Shown piece after piece: positions 17,187-26,056 of a stretch of DNA of 64,000 bases; positions within the stretch are counted from its first letter, which is position 1, and each line of letters begins with the position of its first letter. Under the pieces are notes generated by a model that did not search any database, was not told the origin of the DNA, and was given only the letters and a program-made list of their open reading frames with translations. The position numbers and the translations under genes were made by a program. The stretch is from Betaproteobacteria bacterium (GTDB taxonomy: Bacteria; Pseudomonadota; Gammaproteobacteria; Burkholderiales; Rhodocyclaceae), in NCBI GenBank assembly GCA_016194935.1, contig JACQAO010000014.1:1-64000 (forward strand). The letters run 5' to 3'.

Positions 17187-17516
17187 GTGACCGACAGCGC
17201 CATCCTTGACCTGATCGACCAGCAAGAACACATAGAGACCGCCGCGCGCGCCCTCAAGGCGATTTCGCATCCCCTGCGTCTGAAAATACTCTGCGTCATC
17301 GGCGAACTTGAAGTTTGCGTGCAGGACATCGTGGTGGCCGTGGGAACTTCGCAAAGCAATATCTCCCAGCATCTGGCAATCCTGCGTGACAAGGGCGTGC
17401 TGCAAACCCGCAAGGACGCCAACCGCGTGTATTACCGTGTCGCCGACGCCCGCACGTTGCAATTGATCGTGCTGATGCGCGAGGTATTCTGCGGCGTCCC
17501 CGTTTTCAAATATTGA
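17187..17516 (+). CDS. ArsR-family transcriptional regulator
   Basis: The 109-residue winged-helix protein contains AISHPLRLKILCVIGELEVCVQDI and the recognition helix SQSNISQHLAILRDKGVL. Cysteines are present at CVIGELEVC and near the C-terminus (VFCGVP), so metal or sulfur sensing is possible but not shown. It starts at GTG 17187. A perfect -10 box TATAAT lies at 17149-17154 without a clear -35. The rhodanese gene starts 1 bp after its stop, and the pair suggests sulfur-responsive control (inference). Confidence 0.88.
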   Translation: MTDSAILDLIDQQEHIETAARALKAISHPLRLKILCVIGELEVCVQDIVVAVGTSQSNISQHLAILRDKGVLQTRKDANRVYYRVADARTLQLIVLMREVFCGVPVFKY

Positions 17517-17517
17517 T

Positions 17518-17937
17518 ATGGAGAAAGTTTTGGAATTTGTGCAGAACAACCTGATGTACGTGATGCTGGCCCTGGTCAGCGGCGGCATGCTGTTATGGCA
17601 AACCGTGAGCAGCAGTGGCGGCAATCGCATTTCGCCGTTGCAGGCGACGCTGATGCTGAACCGCGAAGACGCATTGGTGATTGACGTGCGTGAAACGGGA
17701 GAGTGGGCGTCGGGACATATTCCGAATGCCCGTCACATCGCCCTGGGTCAGTTGGAAAAACGCTTGAACGAGCTGGAGAAATTCAAGGATAAACCACTGA
17801 TCGTCAATTGTCAGTCGGGCAACCGCTCGTCTGCGGCCTGCAGCACCTTGAAGAAGCACGGCTTCGAGAAAGTTTTCAATCTCAACGGCGGGATCGGCGC
17901 CTGGCGCGAAGCCGGCCTGCCTGTAACAACCAAATAA
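17518..17937 (+). CDS. Membrane-anchored rhodanese-like sulfurtransferase
   Basis: The 139-residue protein has an N-terminal membrane segment (LMYVMLALVSGGMLLW) and a rhodanese domain (ALVIDVRETGEWASGHIPNA). The active-site loop is CQSGNRS, with the persulfide cysteine. Such proteins carry sulfane sulfur. They often precede grxC and secB in betaproteobacteria, as here. Confidence 0.94.
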   Translation: MEKVLEFVQNNLMYVMLALVSGGMLLWQTVSSSGGNRISPLQATLMLNREDALVIDVRETGEWASGHIPNARHIALGQLEKRLNELEKFKDKPLIVNCQSGNRSSAACSTLKKHGFEKVFNLNGGIGAWREAGLPVTTK

Positions 17938-17964
17938 CGCCCGGAAATATTAAAGCGAGCCCCC

Positions 17965-18228
17965 ATGAACGCCAAAGTCCTGATGTACAGCACTGCCGTC
18001 TGCCCCTATTGCAACCGCGCCGAGCAGTTGCTGAAGCGCAAGGGGGTTGACGCCATCGAGAAGATTCGCGTCGACCTCGAACCGGCGCGGCGCGAGGAAA
18101 TGATGACGCGTACCGGACGCCGCAGCGTGCCGCAAATCTTCATCGGCACTACGCATGTGGGCGGCTTCGACGACCTCGCCGCGCTGGATCAGGCCGGCGG
18201 GCTCGATCCGCTGCTGGCCGGCGCATAA
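17965..18228 (+). CDS. grxC: Glutaredoxin 3
   Basis: The 87-residue protein has the dithiol active site CPYC (residues 13-16), the cis-proline region RSVPQIFIG and the glutathione-binding GGFDDL. It reduces disulfides using glutathione in the cytoplasm. It lies between the rhodanese and secB genes, its usual position. Confidence 0.96.
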   Translation: MNAKVLMYSTAVCPYCNRAEQLLKRKGVDAIEKIRVDLEPARREEMMTRTGRRSVPQIFIGTTHVGGFDDLAALDQAGGLDPLLAGA

Positions 18229-18293
18229 ATCATCCCCCGCAACGGAAAATAACAAATATTTCCTAATCCCTAATCCCACCACAGGCCACCCAC

Positions 18294-18794
18294 ATGAGCG
18301 AAACGCCAGCAGCAGAAGTCCAAGTCCCCGTCTTCAGCATCGAAAAAATTTACGCCAAGGATCTCTCCCTGGAAATTCCCCACGCGCCGCAGGTTTTCCT
18401 GGAACGTGATGCGCCGGAGATCGAAGTCCAGTTGCACAGCGAAGGCGGCAACATCGACGAAGGTTTGTACCAGGTCGTACTGACGGTGACGGTAACCGCC
18501 AAAATCGGCGATAAAACCCTGTTCCTGGTGGAAGCCGGCCAGGCCGGCATTTTCCAGATTCGCAACGTGCCACAGGGCGACATCGAGCCGATACTTTCCG
18601 TGGCCTGCCCGAACATCCTGTTCCCTTACGCCCGCGAAACCATCTCCGATCTGGTCACTCGCGCCGGTTTCCCGCCGGTGCTGCTGTCGCCGGTGAATTT
18701 CGACGCGCTTTACCAGCAGCGCCAAATTTCACAGCAGGCGCAACAGGCCCCGCAGCCGCAGACCCATTCATCCGACAATATCCCGATCCAGTGA
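18294..18794 (+). CDS. secB: Protein-export chaperone SecB
   Basis: The 166-residue protein has the family-typical FSIEKIYAKDLSLEIPHAP, LVEAGQAGIF and CPNILFPYARETISDLVTRAGFPP segments (each seen in full length). SecB holds precursors unfolded and delivers them to SecA. The C-terminal tail is rich in Gln and Pro, and longer than the core. Confidence 0.98.
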   Translation: MSETPAAEVQVPVFSIEKIYAKDLSLEIPHAPQVFLERDAPEIEVQLHSEGGNIDEGLYQVVLTVTVTAKIGDKTLFLVEAGQAGIFQIRNVPQGDIEPILSVACPNILFPYARETISDLVTRAGFPPVLLSPVNFDALYQQRQISQQAQQAPQPQTHSSDNIPIQ

Positions 18795-19237
18795 ACGCCA
18801 TGCGTCTGCTTGCACTGACTGTGCTGTTGCTGGCGTCCCTGCCGGCGGCGGCGCTCGACTATCTTTCGCTGGCCGAGCCGGCGGTGATGTATGACGCGCC
18901 TTCGTTGAAAGCCGCGCCGCTGTTCGTCATCGCCCGCTATACGCCGGTCGAGGTGGTGGTGGCGCTGGAGGCCTGGATCAAGGTGCGCGATGCCAGCGGC
19001 GATCTGGCCTGGATCGAAAAACGCCAGCTTTCCGAAAAACGCACCGTGCTGGTAACGGCCCAGCGCGCCCAGGTGCGCAGCCAGCCCGATGCGAATGCGC
19101 CGCTGGTGTTCGAAGCGGAAAAAAATGTGGTGCTGGAACTGGTTCAACCGGTCTTAGCAGCAACCGGATGGGTGCAAGTCAGGCACCGCGACGGCCAGAG
19201 CGGCTTTGTCCGCGTCAATCAGGTCTGGGGATTGTAG
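18791..19237 (+). CDS. Secreted SH3-domain protein
   Basis: The 148-residue protein has a signal peptide (MRLLALTVLLLASLPAAA) and two bacterial SH3-like segments (PAVMYDAPSLKAAPLFVIARYTPVEVV and VTAQRAQVRSQPDANAPLVFEA, here described by their opening motifs). Such proteins are periplasmic and may bind peptidoglycan or partner proteins. The GTG start at 18791 overlaps the secB stop, and ATG 18800 is an equally good start. Confidence 0.85.
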   Translation: MNAMRLLALTVLLLASLPAAALDYLSLAEPAVMYDAPSLKAAPLFVIARYTPVEVVVALEAWIKVRDASGDLAWIEKRQLSEKRTVLVTAQRAQVRSQPDANAPLVFEAEKNVVLELVQPVLAATGWVQVRHRDGQSGFVRVNQVWGL

Positions 19238-19243
19238 TTTTTC

Positions 19244-20242
19244 ATGAAGATTGCGGTGCTCGGCGCAGGCGCCTGGGGGACGGCGCTGGCGATTGCTTTG
19301 GCGCGCCACAATCGTCATGCGCTGACGCTGTGGGGGCGTGACCCCGGGCTGTGCGCCGCGATGCGGACAGCCCGCGAAAACCCGACGTACCTGCCCGGCC
19401 AGCGCTTTCCTGAAACCCTGACGATCACCGCCGACTTTCCCGCAGCCCTGAAAGACGCCGATCTGACGCTGCTTGCCGCGCCGCTGGCTGGCTTCAGAAC
19501 GACGCTGCGCAGGCTGCGGCAGGCAGCGCCGGCGCTTCCTTTCCTGTGGGTGTGCAAGGGACTGGAGACGGGCAGCGGCTTATTGCCGCATCAGGTTGCC
19601 GCCGAAGAAACCACTGGAACAGGAAACCGGGCCTCTTTTGGCGTGCTCACCGGCCCGAGCTTTGCCGAGGAAGTGGCGCGCGGCCTGCCTGCCGCCGTCA
19701 CCCTTGCCTCTGCCGACGCGGACTACGCCCGCGCCGTGGCGCAGGCGCTGTCCGGGCCGAGGCTGCGGGTTTACGCCAGCGACGATCTCATCGGCGCCGA
19801 AGTCGGCGGCGCAGTCAAAAATGTCATGGCGATTGCCGCCGGCATTTCCGACGGCCTGGGTCTCGGCCTTAACGCCCGCGCCGCCTTGATCACCCGCGGA
19901 CTGGCCGAAACCGTGCGTTTCGGCGCGGTCCTGGGCGCGCAACGCGCAACCTTCATGGGCCTGGCCGGCATGGGCGACCTGATCCTCACCTGCACCGGCG
20001 ACCTGTCGCGCAATCGCCGCGTCGGCCTGGCGCTCGCCGCCGGCAGGCCGTTGGCGGAAATTACCCGCGAGCTGGGGCATGTCGCCGAAGGCGTGACCAG
20101 CGCACGGGAAATCTCCCGGCGCGCAACGATGCTGGGTGTGGACATGCCGATCACCCAGGCCGTCTGCGCCGTGCTGGATGGCCGGACTTCAGCAGCCAGT
20201 GCGGTGGAACAACTGATGGGACGCGACGCCAAGGAAGAGTGA
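19244..20242 (+). CDS. gpsA: Glycerol-3-phosphate dehydrogenase [NAD(P)+]
   Basis: The 332-residue enzyme starts with the dinucleotide-binding motif VLGAGAWGTALAIALA. It carries GPSFAEEVARGLPAAV and the catalytic lysine region GGAVKNVMAIAAGISDGLGLG. It makes sn-glycerol 3-phosphate for phospholipids. The secB-gpsA neighbourhood is classic in proteobacteria. Confidence 0.97.
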   Translation: MKIAVLGAGAWGTALAIALARHNRHALTLWGRDPGLCAAMRTARENPTYLPGQRFPETLTITADFPAALKDADLTLLAAPLAGFRTTLRRLRQAAPALPFLWVCKGLETGSGLLPHQVAAEETTGTGNRASFGVLTGPSFAEEVARGLPAAVTLASADADYARAVAQALSGPRLRVYASDDLIGAEVGGAVKNVMAIAAGISDGLGLGLNARAALITRGLAETVRFGAVLGAQRATFMGLAGMGDLILTCTGDLSRNRRVGLALAAGRPLAEITRELGHVAEGVTSAREISRRATMLGVDMPITQAVCAVLDGRTSAASAVEQLMGRDAKEE

Positions 20243-20245
20243 AGC

Positions 20246-20710
20246 TTACGCGCCGCCGGCGAACCCGCACTGCCGCCACGCCTCATAGGCAACGACGGCC
20301 ACAGCGTTGGACAGGTTGAGACTGCGGCAATCGGGCATCATCGGCAATCTGATGCGGCGCTCGACAGGCATGGCGTTGAGAATGGTTTCGGGCAGGCCGC
20401 GCGATTCCGGGCCGAAGACGAAGGCGTCGCCTTCCTGGTAGCGCGGCAAGTCGTGGCGCGTTGTGCCTTTGGTGGTCAGTGCGAACCAGCGGGAGGCGCC
20501 CAACGCCGCCAGGCAAGCGTCCCAATCGTCATGCACCCGGACATCCGCCAGTTCGGCGTAATCCATTCCTGCGCGACGCAGTTGCGCTGCGCTTAAATCA
20601 AAACCGAGCGGTTTGACGAGGTGCAGACGGGCGCCGGTATTGGCGCACAGGCGGATGACATTGCCGGTGTTGGGTGGAATTTCCGGTTGATACAGGACGA
20701 TGTTGAACAT
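20246..20710 (-). CDS. trmL: tRNA (cytidine/uridine-34 2'-O)-methyltransferase
   Basis: The 154-residue SPOUT enzyme has PEIPPNTGNVIRLCANTGA near the N-terminus and the knot motifs FGPESRGLPE and IRLPMMPDCRSLNLSNAVAV. TrmL methylates the wobble ribose of certain leucine tRNAs. It is convergent with gpsA, with a 3-bp gap. Confidence 0.96.
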   Translation of the reverse strand: MFNIVLYQPEIPPNTGNVIRLCANTGARLHLVKPLGFDLSAAQLRRAGMDYAELADVRVHDDWDACLAALGASRWFALTTKGTTRHDLPRYQEGDAFVFGPESRGLPETILNAMPVERRIRLPMMPDCRSLNLSNAVAVVAYEAWRQCGFAGGA

Positions 20711-20761
20711 GCTGGAAAAATTAGCGGGATTCCAATAAGCTTCAAGTAGAATCAGGCGATT

Positions 20762-20801
20762 ACCTGAACACCTGAATACCTGAATACCTGAATACCTGAT
20801 T
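20762..20801 (+). repeat. Five tandem copies of an 8-bp unit (ACCTGAAT) upstream of mshE
   Basis: The units read ACCTGAAC, ACCTGAAT three times, and ACCTGATT. They end 40 bp before the mshE start codon, in what should be its promoter or 5' untranslated region. A copy-number change by slippage could alter promoter spacing and pilus expression (inference). Confidence 0.9.
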
Positions 20802-20841
20802 TTACCTTGAGCGTCCGATCATACTGGAGATCAAACAATCC

Positions 20842-22551
20842 ATGGCGCGTCCGGAAAAAATTCGTCTCGGCGACTTGCTGATCACCCAGGGCTTGTTGAC
20901 CAGCGAGCAACTCAAGCACGCCCTGGACGAGCAAAAGCGCAGCGGGCGCAAGCTGGGACGGGTGTTTGTCGAGAGCGGCTATGTCACCGAGGAGGCGATT
21001 GCCAAGGCGCTGGCGCGACAACTGCAAGCGCCTTTCGTCGATCTCAAGACTTTCAATCCCAAGCCGGAACTGATCAAGCTGCTGCCCGAATCGCAGGCAC
21101 GCCGCCACCGTGCGATCGTGCTGGATGTAGAGAACGACATCTTGATGATCGGCTTCGCCGACCCCACCGACCTGACCGCCTACGACGATATTGCCCGTAT
21201 CGTGCGGCGCGAGATCGGCCTGGCGGTGGTGATGGAAAGCCAGTTGATGGGGCTGATCGACCGGGTCTACAGCCGCACCGAGGAAATTTCCGGCCTGGCG
21301 AAGGAGCTGACCGAGGACATGTCCGATCTGCCGGACGACTTCGGCAATGTTCTCGGGCTCACCGCCGGCGCCGAGGATGCGCCGGTAGTCAAGCTGCTCA
21401 ACAGCGTGTTCGAGGAAGCTCTGAAGTTGCGCGCCTCCGATATTCACATCGAGCCGCAGGAAAAAAGCCTGGTGATCCGTTTTCGCATCGACGGCATACT
21501 CCACCTCCAGACCGAGGCCGACAGCCGCACCGCCACTGCGCTGGTGCTGCGCCTGAAACTGATTTCCGGCCTGGATATTTCCGAGAAGCGCATGCCGCAG
21601 GACGGACGCTTCAATCTCAAACTGCGCAACTCCCTGGTCGATGTACGTATCTCCAGCATGCCGACGCAATTCGGCGAATCGGTGGTGATGCGTCTGCTCA
21701 ACCAGAGCACCGGCATACTCAGTCTCGACCGGATGCACATGCCGCCGCGCATCCTGGATCGTCTGCGCCACGCCATCCATCGCCCCAGCGGCATGGTGCT
21801 GGTGACCGGCCCGACCGGCTCCGGCAAAACTACTACGCTCTATGCTGCGCTGACGGAACTCAACACCACCGAGAAAAAAATCATCACCGTCGAAGACCCG
21901 GTCGAATACCGGCTGGCCGGCATCAACCAGGTGCAGGTGCACGACAAGATCGACCTGACCTTCGACCGGGTGCTGCGCTCCACCCTGCGCCAGGATCCGG
22001 ATGTGATCCTGGTCGGCGAAATGCGCGACCAGGCCACCGCCGAGATCGGCTTGCGCGCCGCCATGACCGGCCACATGGTGCTGTCCACCCTGCATACCAA
22101 CGATGCGCTGTCGACGCCGATCCGCCTGTTCGACATGGGCGTACCGCGCTACATGGTGGCGCTCTCGCTGCAACTGGTGCTGGCGCAGCGGCTGTTGCGG
22201 GTAATCTGCGAGAATTGCGGCGAAGATCACGCTTTGCTGCCGCATGAGCGGGAATGGCTGCGTTACGAACTGGGCGACCAGGTCGACGCGCATGTCTATA
22301 AAAAAGGGCGCGGCTGTTCGCACTGCGGCAACACCGGTTACCTGGGGCGGCAAGGCGTCTATGAGTTTCTGGAGATGACCAATGCCCTGGTTGAAGTTGC
22401 CAACCACGGCGACCCCAGCGACTTCATGCGCATCGGGCGCGAGCAGATGGCCGGCAACACCCTGCGCCGCGATGCCGTGCGCCTGGTGCTGGCAGGCAGC
22501 ACCACCGCCGAAGAGGCGATGCGCGTGAGCAGCCAACTGGAAGAAGAATAG
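20842..22551 (+). CDS. mshE: MSHA pilus assembly ATPase, MshEN-type
   Basis: The 569-residue protein has an N-terminal MshEN domain with two RLG/KLG-type boxes (RLGDLLITQGLL about residue 7 and RKLGRVFVESGYV about residue 33), the motif known to bind cyclic di-GMP in Vibrio MshE. Then comes a GspE ATPase domain with Walker A GPTGSGKTTTLYAAL (about 323), Walker B DPDVILVGEMRD, and a four-cysteine zinc site (CENCG and CSHCG). It drives pilus extension at the inner membrane. It opens the first msh block and is followed by mshG after 9 bp. Confidence 0.96.
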   Translation: MARPEKIRLGDLLITQGLLTSEQLKHALDEQKRSGRKLGRVFVESGYVTEEAIAKALARQLQAPFVDLKTFNPKPELIKLLPESQARRHRAIVLDVENDILMIGFADPTDLTAYDDIARIVRREIGLAVVMESQLMGLIDRVYSRTEEISGLAKELTEDMSDLPDDFGNVLGLTAGAEDAPVVKLLNSVFEEALKLRASDIHIEPQEKSLVIRFRIDGILHLQTEADSRTATALVLRLKLISGLDISEKRMPQDGRFNLKLRNSLVDVRISSMPTQFGESVVMRLLNQSTGILSLDRMHMPPRILDRLRHAIHRPSGMVLVTGPTGSGKTTTLYAALTELNTTEKKIITVEDPVEYRLAGINQVQVHDKIDLTFDRVLRSTLRQDPDVILVGEMRDQATAEIGLRAAMTGHMVLSTLHTNDALSTPIRLFDMGVPRYMVALSLQLVLAQRLLRVICENCGEDHALLPHEREWLRYELGDQVDAHVYKKGRGCSHCGNTGYLGRQGVYEFLEMTNALVEVANHGDPSDFMRIGREQMAGNTLRRDAVRLVLAGSTTAEEAMRVSSQLEEE

Positions 22552-22560
22552 AGCGCAGAA

Positions 22561-23808
22561 ATGCCGAATTTCAACTATCGCGGCCGGGACTCCGGCGGAC
22601 AAATCACCCAGGGCTTGCTCGAAGGCGCAAGCCCGGCTGCGGTTGCGGATGCACTGGCCGGTCGCGGCATTATCCCGCTCAGCATCAGCCCCGCGCCGGA
22701 GTCTGCCAAGGACAACGCTGCGGGCAGCAGCCTGAACAGCCTGGCCTCATTGCAAATCTTCAAGCAGAAAGTCGAACACATCGACGTGCTGATGTTCTCC
22801 CGGCAAATCCACACCCTGCTCAAGGCCGGCGTGCCGATCATGCGCTCGCTGACCGGACTGCAAGAGTCGAGCAATAATCCGGCGATGAAGGAGGTGATCC
22901 AGGAGGTGCGCGAGAGCCTCGATTCGGGCCGTGAGCTGTCCGTGTCGCTGGCCCGGCACCCAAAGGTTTTTTCGCCGTTCTATCTGTCGATGGTGCGCGT
23001 CGGCGAAATGACCGGCCGGCTGGAAGAAATCTTCATCCGCCTGTTCGAGCACATGGAATTCGAAAGCTTCATGAAGCAGCAGATCAAGTCGGCCTTGCGC
23101 TACCCCTCTTTTGTGATCGCCGCGATGGTGATCGCCATGTTCGTGGTGAATATTTTCGTCATCCCGGCTTTCGCCAAGGTGTTCGCCGGCTTCAACACCG
23201 AACTGCCGCTGATGACCCGCATGCTGCTCGGCTTCTCGAATTTCATGGTCAACTGGTGGTACATGCTCCTCGCCGCCATGGCGGGGGCGTTCTTCCTGTT
23301 TCGCAGTTGGGTCGCCACCAAGGCAGGGCGTTACCAGTGGGACAAGATCAAGCTCGGTTTCCCCATTGCCGGCAAGATCATCCGCAAAGCCACCCTGGCC
23401 CGCTTCGCGCGCAGTTTCGCACTGGCCGCGCGCAGCGGCGTGCCGATCATTCAGGCCATGACCACGGTGGCGCAGACGGTGGACAACGACTACATCGCAC
23501 GCAAGGTTGAGGGCATGCGCGAAGGCGTCGAGCGCGGCGAAAGCGTGCTGCGGGTGGCGGTCAGCGCCGGCGTATTCACGCCGGTAGTATTGCAGATGAT
23601 CGCGGTCGGCGAAGAGTCTGGCGCACTCGACGACATGATGGAAGAGATCGCCACCATGTACCAGAACGAAGTCGAATACGAGCTCAAGACCCTGGCGCAG
23701 CAGATCGAGCCGATCCTCATCACTCTTCTGGGCATCATGGTGCTGATCCTGGCGCTGGGCATCTTCCTGCCGATCTGGGATCTCGGCAAGGCGGCGATCA
23801 AGAAGTAA
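22561..23808 (+). CDS. mshG: MSHA pilus inner-membrane platform protein (GspF family)
   Basis: The 415-residue protein begins NFNYRGRDSGGQ, with two GspF cytoplasmic domains (FSRQIHTLLKAGVPIMRSL and the matching FARSFALAARSGVPIIQAM) and three membrane segments. It is the platform on which pilins are assembled. Its TAA stop overlaps the next ATG by 1 bp. Confidence 0.96.
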   Translation: MPNFNYRGRDSGGQITQGLLEGASPAAVADALAGRGIIPLSISPAPESAKDNAAGSSLNSLASLQIFKQKVEHIDVLMFSRQIHTLLKAGVPIMRSLTGLQESSNNPAMKEVIQEVRESLDSGRELSVSLARHPKVFSPFYLSMVRVGEMTGRLEEIFIRLFEHMEFESFMKQQIKSALRYPSFVIAAMVIAMFVVNIFVIPAFAKVFAGFNTELPLMTRMLLGFSNFMVNWWYMLLAAMAGAFFLFRSWVATKAGRYQWDKIKLGFPIAGKIIRKATLARFARSFALAARSGVPIIQAMTTVAQTVDNDYIARKVEGMREGVERGESVLRVAVSAGVFTPVVLQMIAVGEESGALDDMMEEIATMYQNEVEYELKTLAQQIEPILITLLGIMVLILALGIFLPIWDLGKAAIKK

Positions 23809-24317
23809 TGACGGGCATCCAGCGACAGGCCGGTCTCAATCAACTTGAGTTTTCGATGGCGCTTGTCTTGCTGGCGCTGATCTGGCTGGCGGCGCTTAAC
23901 CGCCTGCATGAGCTTCAGGAAATCGGCGAGAAAACCGCAGTGGAAATGACCATCCGGAATATCCAGTCCGGCCTGCGCTGGGAAACGTCGGAAAGGATCA
24001 TTACCGGCCGCGAGGCGAGTATTGTCGAACTGGCGGGCAGCAACCCGGTGCGCTGGCTGGAAAAACCGCCGGATGGATACCTTGGCGAATTTTCCGCGCC
24101 GCCGGAAAAGTTCTCGCCGGGAAACTGGTATTTCGATACCCTGCATCGGGAGCTGCGTTACCTGCCGGTATTGTCGCGTAACCTGGAATGCCGGCAATGC
24201 GAACAATCGGCGGGTGAGATGGTGCTAAGCTGGCGCATCGCGCGCGTCGGCAATCCCATGTTCGGGCCGGGAGACGGCGTGCGGGTAGTGGTGGTCACGC
24301 CTTACCGGTGGTTTTGA
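23808..24317 (+). CDS. mshF: MshF-like pilus protein with degenerate prepilin motif
   Basis: The 169-residue protein starts with AGLNQLEFSMALVLLALIW. The G followed four residues later by E5 resembles a type IV prepilin site (cleavage after G, Glu at +5), but Leu replaces the usual Phe/Met at +1. The C-terminal CRQC could form a disulfide. Position after mshG matches mshF. Role in the pilus is not known in detail. Confidence 0.8.
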   Translation: MTGIQRQAGLNQLEFSMALVLLALIWLAALNRLHELQEIGEKTAVEMTIRNIQSGLRWETSERIITGREASIVELAGSNPVRWLEKPPDGYLGEFSAPPEKFSPGNWYFDTLHRELRYLPVLSRNLECRQCEQSAGEMVLSWRIARVGNPMFGPGDGVRVVVVTPYRWF

Positions 24318-24383
24318 GCCATGACTTACCATGCAGAACATTTCATGTTATTTTGTTCCGATGTCGGCAGAGGAGAACGAAAT

Positions 24384-24596
24384 ATGAACCAGATCTACAC
24401 CGCAGTCATTAAACAAGATGCCAATTGGTGGATCGGCTGGATAGAAGAAGTGCCGGGCGTAAATTGCCAGGAGTCTACGCGGGAGGCCTTACTAAAGTCG
24501 TTGCGCGAGACTTTAATTGAAGCAATTGAGTTAAACCGAACTGACGCACTTGATGCTGTTGGCAAGCTATTTGAAGAGCTGCCAATAGCCGTATGA
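24384..24596 (+). CDS. hicB: HicB-like antitoxin
   Basis: The 70-residue protein has the HicB beta-sheet pattern (YTAVIKQDANWWIGWIEEVPGVNCQ, seen as WWIGWIEEVPGVNCQEST). It lacks a separate DNA-binding domain, as in short HicB forms. Start 24384 has AGAGGAGA upstream. It overlaps hicA by 4 bp and is set between mshF and the first pilin on the same strand. Confidence 0.9.
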   Translation: MNQIYTAVIKQDANWWIGWIEEVPGVNCQESTREALLKSLRETLIEAIELNRTDALDAVGKLFEELPIAV

Positions 24597-24787
24597 AGCG
24601 TCGTGACTTGCTGTCACATCTCATTGCATATGGATGCGCATTGTTGCGAGAGGGCGGTAGTCATTCCTGGTGGCGCCACTCCAGCACCAACAGACGCAGC
24701 GCAGTTCCAAGACATAACGAAATCAACAAGCATTTGGCCGTCAAGATTTGCCGTGACCTTGGCATTCCGGCGCCGAAAAAATTCTAG
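24593..24787 (+). CDS. hicA: HicA-like mRNA interferase toxin
   Basis: The 64-residue double-stranded-RNA-binding-fold toxin has KRRDLLSHLIAYGCALLREGGSHSWW with the catalytic histidine in GGSH. It ends with RHNEINKHLAVKICRDLGIP, the family tail. It cleaves mRNA when not bound by HicB. The order here is antitoxin first, then toxin. Confidence 0.92.
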   Translation: MKRRDLLSHLIAYGCALLREGGSHSWWRHSSTNRRSAVPRHNEINKHLAVKICRDLGIPAPKKF

Positions 24788-24790
24788 GAT

Positions 24791-25408
24791 ATGGGACGTG
24801 CAGTGAAAGCAAACCTCGACACAGCCGATGAGCATGAAATGCAGCCTGCCTGCAAACCTGCTGCCCAGTCCGGCTTTACCCTGATCGAACTGGTAATCGT
24901 CATCACCATTATCGGGGTGCTCGCGGCAGTCGCCTTGCCGCGTTTTATCGCATTGCAGCGCGACGCCCGTGTCGCCAAGCTGAATGCGGCGCGTGGTTCC
25001 GTGGGCGCGGCGGCGGCGCTGGTGCATGCGGCCATCCTGACCCGCAATGGAAATTCCGACCCCACGGTTTGCGCGGTTGGCGGCACAGCCGACAACAGCC
25101 CCGGCGTCGCGGGTACGGTATGCACCGAGAACGGGCTGATTGCCACGGTTTTCAGCTATCCGGCCAGCACGGCAATACCGGCAGCCGGTAACCCAGGCAT
25201 TGTGTCTGCCGCAGGCTTGACCACAGTATTCAACCCCACCTTGCAAAACCTGCAAAATGAAGGCTATGCCGCCGTTTTGTCGGGGGCGGTGACCACCTTC
25301 CAGATACAGGGCGCGCCCGACATGGCCCACTGCCAATTCACCTATACGCAGGCATTGTCGGCGATTGTGCCGGCGCAAATCTCGGTGGTTGACACGACTG
25401 GCTGTTGA
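24791..25408 (+). CDS. mshB: Type IV prepilin (MshA/MshB-like), long form
   Basis: The 205-residue prepilin has the cleavage motif [26 protein letters not shown]. Its leader of about 28 residues is unusually long for this family, so a start at 24839 (MQPACK) may be used instead. The mature part has four cysteines. It starts 3 bp after hicA. It differs from the two short pilins downstream and may be a minor pilin. The mshB symbol rests on position only. Confidence 0.82.
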   Translation: MGRAVKANLDTADEHEMQPACKPAAQSGFTLIELVIVITIIGVLAAVALPRFIALQRDARVAKLNAARGSVGAAAALVHAAILTRNGNSDPTVCAVGGTADNSPGVAGTVCTENGLIATVFSYPASTAIPAAGNPGIVSAAGLTTVFNPTLQNLQNEGYAAVLSGAVTTFQIQGAPDMAHCQFTYTQALSAIVPAQISVVDTTGC

Positions 25409-25416
25409 CCGGGGAT

Positions 25417-26022
25417 ATGAGCCATCTCATGCTCATCAATAGCGTTCTACTGCAAGTTTTCCTGGTCTCATTGGGAGTTGCAGCCTGCCTGGGAATTCTG
25501 GCCGGCATCCTGATGCTGTTCAGGCATGAACAATTGCTGCGCCTCAATCAATACTTCTCCCGCTGGATGAGCACGGACAAATTCGGCGAACAGTTCGACC
25601 GTCCGCGCTCAACTGAACGCTTTTTCTACCGGCACCACCGGCTGGTGGGGGCGGCGCTGCTGTTTGGCGCGATGGTTGTTCTGTACACCTTCCTGTTCAG
25701 CTACAACCTGCGGAAAATTTCCATCGTCATAACCCGGGATAACTGGTGGTGGCTGGACGCAGTGGTGGGAATGTTGCTGATCGGCAGCGTGCCGGCGGCC
25801 ATCGTCGGCTTGATCATGTTCTCCAGGCCCAGCCTGCTGCGGGATATTGAGAACTCGGCGAATCGCTGGATTTCCACCGACCGTCTGCTGCAGTGGTTCA
25901 ACGGCATGCGCTACTCCGCCGAGCAGTCTATCCTGCAGCACCGAAGGCTGGCGGGCGTAACCTTGCTTTTCGGCGGCCTGTATATCATGACCGCCTTGGG
26001 CTTTTATTTTATTCACTGGTAA
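25417..26022 (+). CDS. Four-segment membrane protein with an internal duplication (family not recognised)
   Basis: The 201-residue protein has four hydrophobic segments (about 6-27, 70-90, 107-130 and 175-195). Two internal halves resemble each other: RWMSTDKFGEQFDRPR followed by HHRLVGAALLFGA, and RWISTDRLLQWFNGMR followed by HRRLAGVTLLFGG. A related protein is encoded at 30981-31610. No enzymatic motif is visible. It sits between two pilin genes, so a link to the pilus is likely but unproven. ATG 25417 is chosen over TTG 25405. Confidence 0.85.
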   Translation: MSHLMLINSVLLQVFLVSLGVAACLGILAGILMLFRHEQLLRLNQYFSRWMSTDKFGEQFDRPRSTERFFYRHHRLVGAALLFGAMVVLYTFLFSYNLRKISIVITRDNWWWLDAVVGMLLIGSVPAAIVGLIMFSRPSLLRDIENSANRWISTDRLLQWFNGMRYSAEQSILQHRRLAGVTLLFGGLYIMTALGFYFIHW

Positions 26023-26056
26023 TTTTTTGGAAAACGACTCACGCACTGCTAAGTAT

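Noticed and set aside
20752-22602. Long minus-strand open frame opposite mshE
   Set aside because: It is a composition-driven shadow: low-complexity His/Gln-rich translation, no motif, and mshE is unambiguous on the other strand.
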